Shown here one piece after another: positions 38,380 through 48,609 of a stretch of 64,000 bases of DNA (position 1 is its first letter; the number at the start of each line of letters is the position of its first letter). Made by a program: the position numbers and the translations under genes. The stretch lies in contig NZ_CP045118.1 of the NCBI RefSeq assembly GCF_009189165.1, positions 992,001 through 1,056,000 of the forward strand. Reading direction: 5' to 3'. The stretch is from Pseudomonas sp. SCB32. GTDB lineage: Bacteria > Pseudomonadota > Gammaproteobacteria > Pseudomonadales > Pseudomonadaceae. The notes under the pieces were generated by a model. That model was given only the letters and a program-made list of their open reading frames with translations, was not told the DNA's origin and made no database searches.

Positions 38380-39300
38380 ATGAAATCGATCATCTCCGCA
38401 AAAGGCGCTGCTCAAGCCAAGCGCCAATGGCCCCTGGCCATCGCGGCCCTGGCCGTACTGACCAGCCTCCACGCACCGCTGAGCCTGGCCGCCGCCGGCG
38501 ACCGCGACATCTACGCCGAGACCTACCAGAAGGTGGAGTCCGTCGTTCCGCAGCAGGCGCAGATCGTCATGTTCCGTGGCAAGGACAACGGCAAGGACGC
38601 GGCCCACGTCTACATCGACAGCCAGCTGCAAAGCGCCCTGATGCCCGGTGGCTACACCGTGTTCTGCACCCCGGCGGGCGAGCACTCGCTGGAGACCTAC
38701 ATCGGCGATGCGCCGCTGTACACCGGCAAGCGTAATCCGCAGAGCTACGCCAAGCTCGACGGTGGCCAGACCTACATCCTGGAAGCTTCGCTGACCGGCA
38801 GCACCCCGATCGTGCACACCGGCGAGGATGCCGAGCAGAGCCTGCAAGGCATGCGCCGCCAGATCCACGTGATCAGCCGCTCCAGCTCCGTGGTGCCCTG
38901 CCAGACCGAGACCAAGCTGAGCCTGCGCAGCGACGTACTGTTCAAGTTCGGCAAGAGTGGCTACAACGACCTGACTGGCGAAGGCCATGCCCAGCTGCGT
39001 CAGGTCGTGGCGGACATCAAGAGCAAGAACGAGAACGTCACCGGTATCGAGGTCATCGGCCATGCCGACCCGATCGGCAAGGCTGCGGTCAACCAGCGTC
39101 TGTCGCAGGCTCGCGCCGAAACCGTGCGCAAGGTCCTGCTGGAGAACGGTATCCAGAGCCAGCTGGTGCACGCCAGCGGCCGCGGCAGCGCCGAGCCGGT
39201 GGTGCAGTGCGACCGTACGCGCAATGCCGCGAACATCGCCTGTAACGCACCGAACCGTCGCGTAGAACTGGTCATCCAGGGCCAGCAGAACGACCAGTAA
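38380..39300 (+). CDS. OmpA-domain cell-wall-binding protein linked to the adhesin
   Basis: A 306-residue exported protein. A Sec signal is seen (long basic N-terminus, then WPLAIAALAVLTSLHAPLSLAAA). The middle part (about residues 40-150) reads HVYIDSQLQSALMPGGYTVF and CTPAGEHSLETYIGD, similar to DUF2846-like beta domains. The C-terminal domain (about 185-300) is OmpA-like, with the peptidoglycan-binding pattern VIGHADPIGK, NQRLSQARAETVRKVLLENG and PNRRVEL. It lies between the adhesin and its secretion genes and ends at a terminator, so it is probably expressed with the adhesin. An anchoring or secretion-assisting role is inference from position. Confidence 0.85.
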   Translation: MKSIISAKGAAQAKRQWPLAIAALAVLTSLHAPLSLAAAGDRDIYAETYQKVESVVPQQAQIVMFRGKDNGKDAAHVYIDSQLQSALMPGGYTVFCTPAGEHSLETYIGDAPLYTGKRNPQSYAKLDGGQTYILEASLTGSTPIVHTGEDAEQSLQGMRRQIHVISRSSSVVPCQTETKLSLRSDVLFKFGKSGYNDLTGEGHAQLRQVVADIKSKNENVTGIEVIGHADPIGKAAVNQRLSQARAETVRKVLLENGIQSQLVHASGRGSAEPVVQCDRTRNAANIACNAPNRRVELVIQGQQNDQ

Positions 39301-39335
39301 GGCTCCCTGCTTTTCCTGTAACGCCCACCTCTTTT

Positions 39336-39379
39336 GCCAGGGCCGCGCTTATGTCGCGTGGTCCTGGCGATTCTTTTTT
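39336..39379 (+). terminator. Terminator after the OmpA-domain gene
   Basis: GCCAGGGCC...GCGC pairs, with small bulges, with GCG..GGTCCTGGC and is followed by TTCTTTTTT. This makes the secretion genes a separate transcription unit. Confidence 0.7.
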
Positions 39380-39531
39380 CGCCTCCCGTTGCTACCTTCC
39401 CGTTGCCGTGCAATGCGGCTAATCCGGTGAAGGAAAGGTACGTCAAGCCAATCAGGCTTTTCTGATGCCGCGCGGAATGGTGCATTTCTAACATGCGCAC
39501 AGCTTCTCCCTTTGCCCATGAAGGTGTGCCC

Positions 39532-41721
39532 ATGAATCCCTCTTCAACGCCCACGGCCTCTGTCGTCGATCTGGGCGTGTCCTCCGAAAGTGACAGCCTG
39601 TTGGCGGGTGTGCGCTGGTTGTGCGCTCATTTCGAGCGACCGGCGACCCTGGAGTCCCTGTATGCCGGCCTGCCGCGTGACCAGCGCCTGAAGCCGAGCC
39701 TGGTGGTGCGCATGCTCGAACAGGCCGGTATCGGCGCCGGCTGGGTCAAGCGTCGCCCGGCCGAGCTGTCGTCCTACCTGTTCCCCTTGATGTTGCTGTT
39801 CCGCAATGGCGAGGCGCGCATCCTGGTTGCCCGCCGTGGCGAGTCGTTCGAACTGCTAGTGCCGGAAGCGGGCGGCGGCACCATCACCATGAGCGCGGAG
39901 GAACTGCAGGAAAACTACCTGGGCTACGCGCTGCTGGCGCGCCCCAAGGCGACACCCGATGCGCGCACCGAAGTCCCGCGGGAGGAGGGCAAGGGCCACT
40001 GGCTGTTCTCCACCCTCTGGAACTACCGCCGCTTCTACTACAGCGCGGCGCTGGCGACCTTCCTGATCAACATCCTGGCGCTGGCCAGCACCTTCTTCAT
40101 CATGAACGTGTACGACCGGGTCGTGCCGAACCAGGCCTACGTCACCCTCTGGTCACTGGCCGCCGGGGTGGTGATGGCGATCGGTTTCGAGTTCACCTCG
40201 CGGCAGGTGCGCGCGTACCTGATCGACTCCGCCGGCAAGAAGGCCGACCTGATCCTGGGGGCGAAGCTGTTCCGTCAGTTGATGGAGGTCCGGCTGGAGT
40301 ACAAGCCGCCGTCAGCGGGCTCCTTCGCCAACCAGTTCCGCGAGTTCGAGTCAGTGCGGGACTTCATCACCTCGGCCTCGCTGGCGACGCTTTCCGACCT
40401 GCCATTCTGCCTGCTGTTCGTCTTCGTGCTGTTCATCATCGGCGGCCCGCTGGCGTTGGTGCCCCTGGGCTCGATGATCGTACTGATCGGGGTGTGCGCC
40501 TATATCCAGCTCCCGCTGTCGCGCTACATGAAGCAGAACCTTCGCGAAGCCTCGCAGAAGCACGGTCTGCTGATCGAGGCCATCGAAGGCGTCGAGACCC
40601 TCAAGGCAACCCACGCCGAAGGCAGCATGCAGCGCCGCTGGGAAGACTTCAGCGCACAACTGGCCGCCTCGGGCATCAAGACCAAGGCGCTGTCGAACAT
40701 GGCCGCCAACTCGGTCTCGCTGATCACCCAGCTGACCACGGTGGTGCTGGTGCTGTGGGGCGTGTACCGGATTGGTGACGGCGACATGACCCAGGGCGCC
40801 CTGGTCGGCATGGTGCTGCTCTCCGGTCGGGCGCTGGCCCCGCTGGCCAGTGCGGTTGGCCTCGCCGTGCGCTACCAGCAGGCAAAGACCGCGCTGGCCT
40901 CGTTGAACCAGCTGATGGAAATCCCCACGGTCCGCGACAGCAACCGTCGTTACCTGGAAGCGCCGAAGAACGCGACCCTGTCGCTGCGCAAGCTGAAGTT
41001 CTCCTACCCGGCGCCGCCGATGCAGCCGCGCCCGACCGTGCTGAACAACGTCAGCCTGGGCATCAAGCACGGCGAGCGCGTGGCCATCGTCGGCAGTATC
41101 GGCAGCGGCAAGTCCACCTTGCTGCGCCTGATGGCGCGCCTGTACCAGCCGGTGGAAGGCCAGGTGCTGATCAACGGCATCGACGCCGAGCAGATCGACC
41201 CGGCGGACTGGAACGCCATCGTCGGTTACGTCGGCCAGGATGCCCGGCTGTTCTTCGGCTCGCTGCGCGAGAACCTGGTCATCGGCAATCCGTCGGCAAC
41301 CGGTGAAGAGATCCTCCGCGTGGTGCAACTGACCGGCCTGGACTCGGTGGTGGCTGGTCACCCGCTGGGCTTCGATCGACCGGTGGGCGAGATGGGGCAG
41401 GCGCTGTCCGGCGGGCAGCGGCAACTGGTCGCCCTGGCGCGATCGCTGCTGCTCAACCCGCAGGTATTGCTGCTCGACGAGCCCACCAGCGGCATGGATA
41501 TGCAGACCGAACGCCTGTTCCTGCAGCGCCTGGAAGCAGCCACCCAGGGCCGCACCGTGGTGATCGTCACCCACCGCTTCTCGGTGCTGGAGCAGATCGA
41601 TCGCCTGATCGTCGTGGACTCCGGCCAGATCGTCGCCGACGGCCCGAAGGACGAAGTGCTGCGCGCCCTGCAGGCCAACAACTCCCCCGCGCCGAGCAAG
41701 GCGCCGGCCACTACCCGGTGA
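39532..41721 (+). CDS. Type I secretion ABC transporter (LapB/HlyB-like)
   Basis: A 729-residue inner-membrane exporter of the adhesin. Residues about 20-140 form a C39-peptidase-like domain; the catalytic Cys position is occupied by serine (DSLLAGVRWLC), so it is a non-cleaving docking domain as in HlyB and LapB. Residues about 160-450 carry the transmembrane segments (e.g. YYSAALATFLINILALASTFF), and the ATPase shows Walker A VGSIGSGKSTLL, signature LSGGQRQ and Walker B VLLLDEPTSGMD. I choose the ATG at 39532 because GAAGG lies seven bases upstream; an ATG 13 codons earlier has no such site. Followed after seven bases by the adaptor gene. Confidence 0.95.
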   Translation: MNPSSTPTASVVDLGVSSESDSLLAGVRWLCAHFERPATLESLYAGLPRDQRLKPSLVVRMLEQAGIGAGWVKRRPAELSSYLFPLMLLFRNGEARILVARRGESFELLVPEAGGGTITMSAEELQENYLGYALLARPKATPDARTEVPREEGKGHWLFSTLWNYRRFYYSAALATFLINILALASTFFIMNVYDRVVPNQAYVTLWSLAAGVVMAIGFEFTSRQVRAYLIDSAGKKADLILGAKLFRQLMEVRLEYKPPSAGSFANQFREFESVRDFITSASLATLSDLPFCLLFVFVLFIIGGPLALVPLGSMIVLIGVCAYIQLPLSRYMKQNLREASQKHGLLIEAIEGVETLKATHAEGSMQRRWEDFSAQLAASGIKTKALSNMAANSVSLITQLTTVVLVLWGVYRIGDGDMTQGALVGMVLLSGRALAPLASAVGLAVRYQQAKTALASLNQLMEIPTVRDSNRRYLEAPKNATLSLRKLKFSYPAPPMQPRPTVLNNVSLGIKHGERVAIVGSIGSGKSTLLRLMARLYQPVEGQVLINGIDAEQIDPADWNAIVGYVGQDARLFFGSLRENLVIGNPSATGEEILRVVQLTGLDSVVAGHPLGFDRPVGEMGQALSGGQRQLVALARSLLLNPQVLLLDEPTSGMDMQTERLFLQRLEAATQGRTVVIVTHRFSVLEQIDRLIVVDSGQIVADGPKDEVLRALQANNSPAPSKAPATTR

Positions 41722-41728
41722 GCAGATC

Positions 41729-43033
41729 ATGACTGATACCCCCAATACGCAAGCGACGGTTCCCGCCGTCGTCGAACCCTCGACGGCGCTGGCGACCAAG
41801 GTCACGCCCTATGCGAAGGAAGTGGCGCGTCTGCGCGACAACGATATCGCCTACGTCTCGGACCTGCAGGCCGCGCTGATCGCCCAGAAGACCACGGCGA
41901 GCACGGTGGTGCTGCTGCTGATTGCGGCGGTGTTCACCGGCCTCATCGTCTGGGCCTACTTCGCCCGGGTGGAAGAGATCACCAAGGGTGAGGGCAAGGT
42001 GATTCCCTCCAGCCGTGAGCAGGTCATCCAGAGCCTGGAAGGCGGCATCCTCGAACAGATGAACGTCAAGGAAGGCGACGTGGTGGAGGCTGGCCAGGTC
42101 CTGCTGAAGATCGACCCGACCCGCGCCAATGCGAGCTACCGCGAAGCGCAATCCAAGTCGCTTGCGCTCAAGGGCCAACTGGCTCGCCTGCGTTCGGAAG
42201 CCTACGGCCAGCCGCTGGTGTTCCCGGATGACGTAAAAGCCGTGCCGTCGATCGTCAGTGCCGAGACCGAAGCCTACAACGCTCGCAAGCATGCGCTGGA
42301 CGAAGGCATCGCCACGCTGCAGAAGAGCCTGTCGCTGGCCCATGGTGAGCTGACCGTCTCCGAGCGGCTGGCCAAGCAGGGCCTGATCTCGGACGTCGAG
42401 ATCCTGCGCATGCGCCGCCAGGCCAACGACTTCAACCTGCAGATCAGCGAGCGCCGAAACAAGTACCGCTCCGATGCCAACGCCGATCTGACCCGCGTCG
42501 AGAGCGAGCTCGCCCAGTCGGTGGAGAACGCTGCGGGCCGCGAAGACGTGATGAAGCGCACCACGCTCACGGCGCCGCTCAAGGGCATCGTGAAGAACGT
42601 TCGCGTTACCACCATCGGCGGTGTGATCCAGCAGGGCCAGGACATCATGGAGATCGTCCCGCTGGAAGATCGCCTGCTGGTGGAAGCCAAGATCCGCCCG
42701 GCCGACGTGGCCTTCCTGCGTCCCGGCCTGCCCGCCACCGTGAAGATTTCAGCCTACGACTTCGCCATCTACGGCGGCCTGACCGGCAAGGTCGAGCTCA
42801 TCAGTCCCGACACCATCAAGGACGACGAGCTGGCCCGCCAGGGGCGCCCGGATACCTCCTTCTACCGCGTGCTGATCCGCACCGACGAGGCCGAGCTGAC
42901 CAAGGGCGACAAGCACTTCCCGATCATTCCCGGCATGACCGCCACCGCGGAGATTCGTACCGGGGAGAAAACCATCCTGGATTACTTACTCAAGCCCGCG
43001 CTGAAAGCGCGTGAGGCCTTCCGCGAGAGATGA
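41729..43033 (+). CDS. Type I secretion membrane fusion protein (HlyD/LapC-like)
   Basis: A 434-residue periplasmic adaptor that links the ABC transporter to the outer-membrane channel. After a cytoplasmic stretch of about 60 residues comes one membrane segment (TVVLLLIAAVFTGLIVWAYF), then the barrel/lipoyl half-motif GEGKVIPSSREQVIQSLEGG, a coiled-coil hairpin (about 130-270) and the second lipoyl half (LTAPLKGIVKNVRV). The C-terminal PGMTATAEIRTGEKTILDYL is the hallmark of HlyD-family proteins. The stop overlaps the TolC-like gene start (ATGA). Confidence 0.95.
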   Translation: MTDTPNTQATVPAVVEPSTALATKVTPYAKEVARLRDNDIAYVSDLQAALIAQKTTASTVVLLLIAAVFTGLIVWAYFARVEEITKGEGKVIPSSREQVIQSLEGGILEQMNVKEGDVVEAGQVLLKIDPTRANASYREAQSKSLALKGQLARLRSEAYGQPLVFPDDVKAVPSIVSAETEAYNARKHALDEGIATLQKSLSLAHGELTVSERLAKQGLISDVEILRMRRQANDFNLQISERRNKYRSDANADLTRVESELAQSVENAAGREDVMKRTTLTAPLKGIVKNVRVTTIGGVIQQGQDIMEIVPLEDRLLVEAKIRPADVAFLRPGLPATVKISAYDFAIYGGLTGKVELISPDTIKDDELARQGRPDTSFYRVLIRTDEAELTKGDKHFPIIPGMTATAEIRTGEKTILDYLLKPALKAREAFRER

Positions 43034-44709
43034 TGAAAATGAAAAACCTCAAACTGACTCCCAACAATCTTCGTAAACGGTTCGGCTTCGGCCGCTCGGC
43101 GCTCGCCGCCGCCGTGGCCACGCTGGCGACCCTGTCGGGTGCCAACGTCGCATCGGCGGATGAATATGCCGGGGCGCTGAGCTTCTACTCCTCATCCAAG
43201 GAGCGAGCCCAGGTCGCTGCCGGTGCTGCACCGGCGCTGCCCACCGCGGCACCCGCCGCAATGCCTGCCGTTGCTGCGGTTGAGGCTCTGGTGGCAAAGC
43301 CTGTCGCTGCTCCGGCTGTTGATCTCGCCAAGTCGGTAACTGTTGCCGTCACCGAAGCCAAACCGACCAAAGCGCCCGAGGTGCGTCCAGCGGTCACGAA
43401 GCCCGCGCTGGACCTGAGCCTGCCGAAGGGCATTGGCGCTGGTACGTCATTCGGCGCAGGCAGCGGTGTTTCCGCTTCCAGCCTGGGCACCTCGGAGGCT
43501 TCGCTGGCCTATCTGCGCCAGATGGTGGGCACCGCGTTGCAGATCAGTCCGGAAATGAAGCAGGCCGACGCCAACTGGCAGGCCGCCAAGGGTGATGTGG
43601 ACCAGGCCAAGGGCGCACGCTGGCCGCAGGTGCAGGTCAGCGCTGCATCGAAAAGCTGGCAGAGCAAGAAGAGCAACGACTACGACAACAGCGGCAGCAC
43701 GACAGTGCAGATGACCACGCCGATTTATGACTTCGGCGCGATCAGTCACACCATCGATAGTCGCAAGAACACCGCGAATGCCCAGCAGGAAGCGATGTCA
43801 CAGTCCGAGGTGTCGGTTGCCTACAACACTGCCTCGGCGGTGGTCGAACTGGCCCACCAGCAACAGGCGCTGGATATCAGCGATCGCTATGTAACCCGGA
43901 TGCGCGAACTGGTGGACATGCTGTCGAAGATCGCGCAGGTGGACCCGGGCCGTGCCAGTGAGGCGGTGCAGGCCCGCTCGCGCCTCCTGCAGGCGGAAAC
44001 CGCTCGTGACACCGTACAGTCCAAGCTTCAGGAGGTGAAAACCACCTTGGCCAAGCTGGTGGGCGAAGACGTGACAGTACCGGCGAATGCGAAGTGGGAC
44101 TGGGCGCCGATGCCCCTGGAGGAGGCGCTGGCACAATTGTCGGATACGCCTGCTATTCGTCAGGCGCGTTATGAGAAGGAAGCGGCTCTGGCCAATGCCG
44201 ACTCGGTGAAGTCCTCGCGCATGCCGAAGCTGAACTGGGTTGTAGGGCGCAGCGCGGGCGGTAATATGCTCAACAACGACGTGCCCTGGTCGACCGGTCT
44301 TGCGGTCGAGTGGACGGCGTTCTCCGGCGGTTCGGCGTCGGCAGCACAGCGTGCGGCCTATTCGCGGGCCAGCGCAGCCGAGCAGAAGATGGAAGCGACT
44401 CGCCGCGAGTCGGAGTACTCCATCCGCAACCTCGCCCAGCAGCGTGACCTGTCGGCATCCCGAGTGAACGACTACAAGCAGCTGCTGACCGAGTCCGATC
44501 GGGTTCGCAAGATGTTCTATGACCAGTGGTATAACCTGGGCAAGCGTACCCTGCTGGATGTACTGATTGCAGAGAACGAGTACTACTCCCATCAGCTCGA
44601 GGCGTCGGATACATACTACAGCTCGGTCACTTCCGACCTGCGCATTCGCGCCCAGACCAGCGGCCTGATGGCCTGGCTGGCGCCGGGCAGTGAGTCGGCC
44701 ACCCGCTGA
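43030..44709 (+). CDS. TolC-family outer membrane channel of the adhesin type I system
   Basis: A 559-residue outer-membrane efflux protein. After a Sec signal (ALAAAVATLATLSGANVASA) there is an unusual Ala/Pro/Val-rich stretch of about 90 residues (roughly 60-150), then the TolC fold from SLAYLRQMVGTALQISPEM on. The helical hairpin repeats are seen as ASAVVELAHQQQALDISDRY and RNLAQQRDLSASRVNDYKQL, and the end GKRTLLDVLIAENEYYSHQL is typical. The ATG at 43030 overlaps the adaptor stop; two further ATG codons follow at 43033 and 43039. Confidence 0.92.
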   Translation: MMKMKNLKLTPNNLRKRFGFGRSALAAAVATLATLSGANVASADEYAGALSFYSSSKERAQVAAGAAPALPTAAPAAMPAVAAVEALVAKPVAAPAVDLAKSVTVAVTEAKPTKAPEVRPAVTKPALDLSLPKGIGAGTSFGAGSGVSASSLGTSEASLAYLRQMVGTALQISPEMKQADANWQAAKGDVDQAKGARWPQVQVSAASKSWQSKKSNDYDNSGSTTVQMTTPIYDFGAISHTIDSRKNTANAQQEAMSQSEVSVAYNTASAVVELAHQQQALDISDRYVTRMRELVDMLSKIAQVDPGRASEAVQARSRLLQAETARDTVQSKLQEVKTTLAKLVGEDVTVPANAKWDWAPMPLEEALAQLSDTPAIRQARYEKEAALANADSVKSSRMPKLNWVVGRSAGGNMLNNDVPWSTGLAVEWTAFSGGSASAAQRAAYSRASAAEQKMEATRRESEYSIRNLAQQRDLSASRVNDYKQLLTESDRVRKMFYDQWYNLGKRTLLDVLIAENEYYSHQLEASDTYYSSVTSDLRIRAQTSGLMAWLAPGSESATR

Positions 44710-45636
44710 TCGCGTGCGGTCAGCGTAACGACCGTCCCCGCTTAACTTTCCCACTTCCTCCCGGCATGCCCGCTTCGGTGGTCATGGAGGGTCAGCTCGT
44801 CCCTATTGTGGGGTGGGCATGCCGAGGAGCGTCTGGATCGTCCAGTACGATCGTCACAACTTGAAGCAGTTTGACCCTTGCAAATGCTGTTGTGCGTCGA
44901 TGTGTCGCAGGCTGCGCGCAGCGCTTCGAGGACTTTCGCAACGGTTCTTGATCGCCATCATGGCAAGGTCTTTGCCAAGTGCTTCACAGACTCTTTTCAA
45001 GCTTCCCGTGGCGGCGCTGAAAGCCGCGTTTTTCATGGATCTGACACAATTCCATGGCAGCCACGGGCAAGCCTTTGGCAGGCAGAAAATACCCCTTCGT
45101 ACTTCGCGTGAATTGTTCGTTTTCTGATCAGTTAGGGCCGCGACTGTTTCTCAGGTTGAGAAAATATCTTGTTAAAAATGAAAGGCCGGGGCCTTGAAAG
45201 GCATTTCTGAAATGCTTTGTAATACCCGCCGTCCATTTCCTACCCCCAAATCGCTGAGTCGCACTGACGTAGATCAAGGCCAGTGCTCACCCTTCGGTGC
45301 AGCGGCATAACAACAGGGGGCTGCCATCGGTGGGCTCCTGTCATAAGACGAGTCGGGCAATCCGCTCGTGCATCCGGTGTGCGACGCGCGCGCTCTAGCG
45401 AGCCGCCAGTCCAGACACTACACGCTGAATAACACGGATCGAATCAGCTGACGAAATCGGTTTCGCATCGCGAAGACCGGGCGACCTCCCTTTGCCTGGA
45501 ATCCGTGCGGCCGCGTTCGTGAATCCATGACAGCCCTGGCAGGCGGCTTGGAAAAGTCGCGGGTAACGAGTCGTCGAGCAGTGCATGGCGAGGACTCGTG
45601 GGCGGTGAAGCGATTTTCATCCACTAAGGCCGCAAG
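44710..45636. other. 927-base non-coding region before cyoA
   Basis: I see no credible gene here. It contains a 10-base perfect inverted repeat (CGGCATGCCC near 44763-44772 and GGGCATGCCG near 44815-44824), a possible small terminator GCGGCGCTGAAAGCCGC followed by GTTTTT at 45011-45033, and an FNR/ANR-like half site at 45264-45277. The middle (45150-45250) is clearly more AT-rich than the neighbours. A long regulated cyo promoter or a small RNA is possible. Confidence 0.5.
45264..45277 (+). promoter_or_regulatory. Possible ANR (FNR-type) box upstream of cyoA
   Basis: CTGACGTAGATCAA fits the TTGAT-N4-ATCAA pattern with one perfect half (ATCAA) and three of five bases in the other. ANR repression of high-oxygen oxidases is known in pseudomonads. 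The site is 360 bases before cyoA, so a role is uncertain. Confidence 0.35.
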
Positions 45637-46620
45637 ATGAAAAAAGAGCAGTACACAGGAATTTTGAAGAGACTTGCGTGGCTGCCGATGCTGATGCTCG
45701 GTGGTTGCAACATGGCGCTGTTCGACCCGAAAGGGCAGGTCGGCGCTGACGAGAAGTCCCTGATCATCACGGCAACCCTGCTGATGCTGATCGTGGTGGT
45801 GCCGGTCATCCTCATGACCCTCGGGTTCGCCTGGAAATACCGGGCATCGAACACCAAGGCCACCTACATGCCGGACTGGTCCCACTCGACCAGGATCGAG
45901 CTGGTGGTATGGCTGGTTCCCTGCCTGATCATCGCCGCACTCGGCTGGATCACCTGGGAGAGCACCCACAAGCTGGACCCGTATCGTCCGCTGGACTCCG
46001 AGGTCAAGCCGGTGACCATCCAGGCCATCTCGCTGGACTGGAAGTGGCTGTTCATCTACCCGGAACAGGGTATCGCCACCGTCAACGAAATCGCCTTCCC
46101 GAAAGACACCCCGGTGAACTTCCAGATCACCTCGGATTCGGTGATGAACTCCTTCTTCATTCCGCAGCTGGGTAGCCAGATCTACTCCATGGCCGGAATG
46201 ATGACCAAGCTGCACCTGATCGCCAACGAAGAAGGCGTGTTCGACGGTATCTCCGCGAACTACAGCGGTGGCGGCTTCTCGGGCATGAAGTTCAAGGCCA
46301 TCTCCACCTCCGAGCAGGGCTTCCAGGAGTGGGTCGCGAAGGTCAAGGCCTCGCAGCAGACCCTGAATCTGGATCAGTACCCGGAGCTGGTGAAGCCGAC
46401 CGAGAACGTCCCGGCGACCTATTTCGCCACCGTCAGCCCCGAGCTGTTCTCCAGCGTGCTGAACAAGTGGGAACACGCCGGCCACCAGATGGCCAAGGCC
46501 CACAAGCTCGAAGAGCAGGCCAAAGGCGAGCACGGCGAAGCTGCCCATGACGAGACCGCCATGGCGGGCCACGACATGAGCAACATGCCGGGCATGCAAA
46601 TGAATCCGAGCCAGGAGTAA
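45637..46620 (+). CDS. cyoA: Cytochrome bo3 ubiquinol oxidase subunit II
   Basis: CyoA is the lipoprotein subunit II of the proton-pumping bo3 quinol oxidase in the inner membrane. The 327-residue protein has a lipobox (LMLGGC, then NMALFD), two membrane segments ([20 protein letters not shown] and [17 protein letters not shown]) and a periplasmic cupredoxin domain. This domain lacks the CuA ligands, as expected for a quinol oxidase. A His/Met/Glu-rich tail ([16 protein letters not shown]) ends the protein. It is first of cyoABCDE; cyoB begins six bases later. Confidence 0.97.
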   Translation: MKKEQYTGILKRLAWLPMLMLGGCNMALFDPKGQVGADEKSLIITATLLMLIVVVPVILMTLGFAWKYRASNTKATYMPDWSHSTRIELVVWLVPCLIIAALGWITWESTHKLDPYRPLDSEVKPVTIQAISLDWKWLFIYPEQGIATVNEIAFPKDTPVNFQITSDSVMNSFFIPQLGSQIYSMAGMMTKLHLIANEEGVFDGISANYSGGGFSGMKFKAISTSEQGFQEWVAKVKASQQTLNLDQYPELVKPTENVPATYFATVSPELFSSVLNKWEHAGHQMAKAHKLEEQAKGEHGEAAHDETAMAGHDMSNMPGMQMNPSQE

Positions 46621-46626
46621 CCACAG

Positions 46627-48606
46627 ATGTTCGGGAAACTGACACTGTCGGCCGTGCCGTATCACGAGCCGATCATCGTCATCACGCTGGCCATCGTCGC
46701 CCTGTTGGGCCTCGGTGTTTTCGGCGCGATCACCTACTACCGCAAGTGGACCTACCTGTGGACCGAATGGCTGACCTCCATCGACCACAAGAAGATCGGC
46801 GTGATGTACATCATCGTCGCCCTGGTCATGCTCCTGCGCGGCTTCGCCGACGCCATCATGATGCGCGGCCAGCTCGCGCTGGCTGAAGGCGCCAACCACG
46901 GCTACCTGCCGCCGGAACACTACGACCAGATCTTCACCGCTCACGGCGTGATCATGATCATCTTCATGGCCATGCCCTTCATGACCGGTCTGATGAACCT
47001 GGCCGTGCCGCTGCAGATCGGCGCGCGCGACGTGGCGTTCCCGTTCCTGAACTCCCTGAGCTTCTGGCTGCTGGTCGTCAGCGCCATGCTGGTGAACGTA
47101 TCCCTGGGCCTGGGTGAATTCGCCCGTACCGGCTGGGTCGCTTACCCGCCGCTGTCCGAGCTGGCCTACAGTCCGGGCGTGGGTGTGGATTACTACATCT
47201 GGGCGCTACAGATATCGGGTATGGGTACCTTGCTCACGGGTATCAACTTCCTGGTAACCGTGTTCAAGATGCGTACCCCCGGCATGAAGCTGATGCAGAT
47301 GCCGATCTTCACCTGGACCTGCACCTTCGCCAACATCCTGATCGTTGCGTCGTTCCCGATCCTGACCGCGGCCCTGGGCCTGCTGTCGCTGGACCGTTAC
47401 TTCGACATGCACTTCTTCACCAACGAGCTGGGCGGCAACGCCATGATGTACATCAACCTCTTCTGGGCCTGGGGCCATCCTGAGGTGTACATCCTGATCC
47501 TGCCGGCGTTCGGTATCTTCTCCGAAGTCACCGCGACCTTCGCCGGCAAGCGCATGTTCGGCTACACCTCGATGGTGTGGGCGAGCGCCGCGATCACCTT
47601 CCTCGGCTTCACCGTTTGGCTGCACCACTTCTTCACCATGGGTTCGGGCGGCGACGTCAACGGCTTCTTCGGCGTTGCGACCATGCTGATCTCGATCCCG
47701 ACCGGGGTGAAGCTGTTCAACTGGCTGTTCACCATCTACCGTGGCCGCCTGCGCTTCAACACCCCGATCCTGTGGACCCTGGGCTTCATCGTCACCTTCA
47801 CCATCGGTGGCATGACCGGCGTTCTGCTGGCCATTCCGGGTGCTGACTACCTGCTGCACAACAGCCTGTTCCTGATCGCTCACTTCCACAACACCATCAT
47901 CGGTGGTGCGGTGTTCGGCTACCTGGCCGGCTTCGTCTTCTGGTTCCCGAAAGCCTTCGGCTTCACCCTGGACGAGAAGTGGGGCAAGCGTTCCTTCTGG
48001 TGCTGGCTGGTCGGCTTCTACATGGCCTTCATGCCGCTGTACATCCTCGGCTTCATGGGCATGACCCGTCGCCTGAACCACTACGACAACCCGATGTGGA
48101 AGCCGTACCTGGTGGTGGCGTTCTTCGGCGCCGTGCTGATCTTCCTGGGCATCGCCTGCCAGCTGATCCAACTGCTGGTGTCGATCAAGAACCGCAAGCA
48201 GCTGGCCGACGTGACCGGCGACCCGTGGGGCGGCCGTACCCTGGAGTGGTCCACTTCCTCGCCGCCGCCGTACTACAACTTCGCCGAGCTGCCGCACGTC
48301 CACGACATCGACGCGTTCCACGACATGAAGCAGACCGGTACCGCGTACCGCAAGCTGCCGGCGTACAACCCGATCCACATGCCGAAGAACACCGCTGCGG
48401 GCTTCTCCATCGCCGTGTTCGCCTTCCTCTTCGGCTTCGCTGCCATCTGGCACATCTGGTGGCTGGTGGGTGTCGGCTTCGTCGGCATGATCGCTTCGGT
48501 CATCGTGCGCAGCTACGTCACCGACCTGGACTACTACGTCCAGCCGGATGAGATCGAGCGCATCGAAAACGCCAACTTCCAGAAACTCGCCACTGCGCAG
48601 GTATAA
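46627..48606 (+). CDS. cyoB: Cytochrome bo3 ubiquinol oxidase subunit I
   Basis: CyoB (659 residues, usual size) holds haem b, haem o3 and CuB and pumps protons. Haem and copper ligands are visible: [15 protein letters not shown] (haem b His), [14 protein letters not shown] (CuB His and the cross-linked Tyr), WLHHFFTMG (two CuB His) and [15 protein letters not shown] (haem ligands). The R-R pair and the N-terminal extra helix typical of quinol oxidases are present. Spacing to cyoC is three bases. Confidence 0.98.
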   Translation: MFGKLTLSAVPYHEPIIVITLAIVALLGLGVFGAITYYRKWTYLWTEWLTSIDHKKIGVMYIIVALVMLLRGFADAIMMRGQLALAEGANHGYLPPEHYDQIFTAHGVIMIIFMAMPFMTGLMNLAVPLQIGARDVAFPFLNSLSFWLLVVSAMLVNVSLGLGEFARTGWVAYPPLSELAYSPGVGVDYYIWALQISGMGTLLTGINFLVTVFKMRTPGMKLMQMPIFTWTCTFANILIVASFPILTAALGLLSLDRYFDMHFFTNELGGNAMMYINLFWAWGHPEVYILILPAFGIFSEVTATFAGKRMFGYTSMVWASAAITFLGFTVWLHHFFTMGSGGDVNGFFGVATMLISIPTGVKLFNWLFTIYRGRLRFNTPILWTLGFIVTFTIGGMTGVLLAIPGADYLLHNSLFLIAHFHNTIIGGAVFGYLAGFVFWFPKAFGFTLDEKWGKRSFWCWLVGFYMAFMPLYILGFMGMTRRLNHYDNPMWKPYLVVAFFGAVLIFLGIACQLIQLLVSIKNRKQLADVTGDPWGGRTLEWSTSSPPPYYNFAELPHVHDIDAFHDMKQTGTAYRKLPAYNPIHMPKNTAAGFSIAVFAFLFGFAAIWHIWWLVGVGFVGMIASVIVRSYVTDLDYYVQPDEIERIENANFQKLATAQV

Positions 48607-48609
48607 ACC

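Noticed and set aside
44813..45127. 104-codon plus-strand frame in the cyoA leader
   Set aside because: No ribosome site, no family-like sequence, composition like non-coding DNA.
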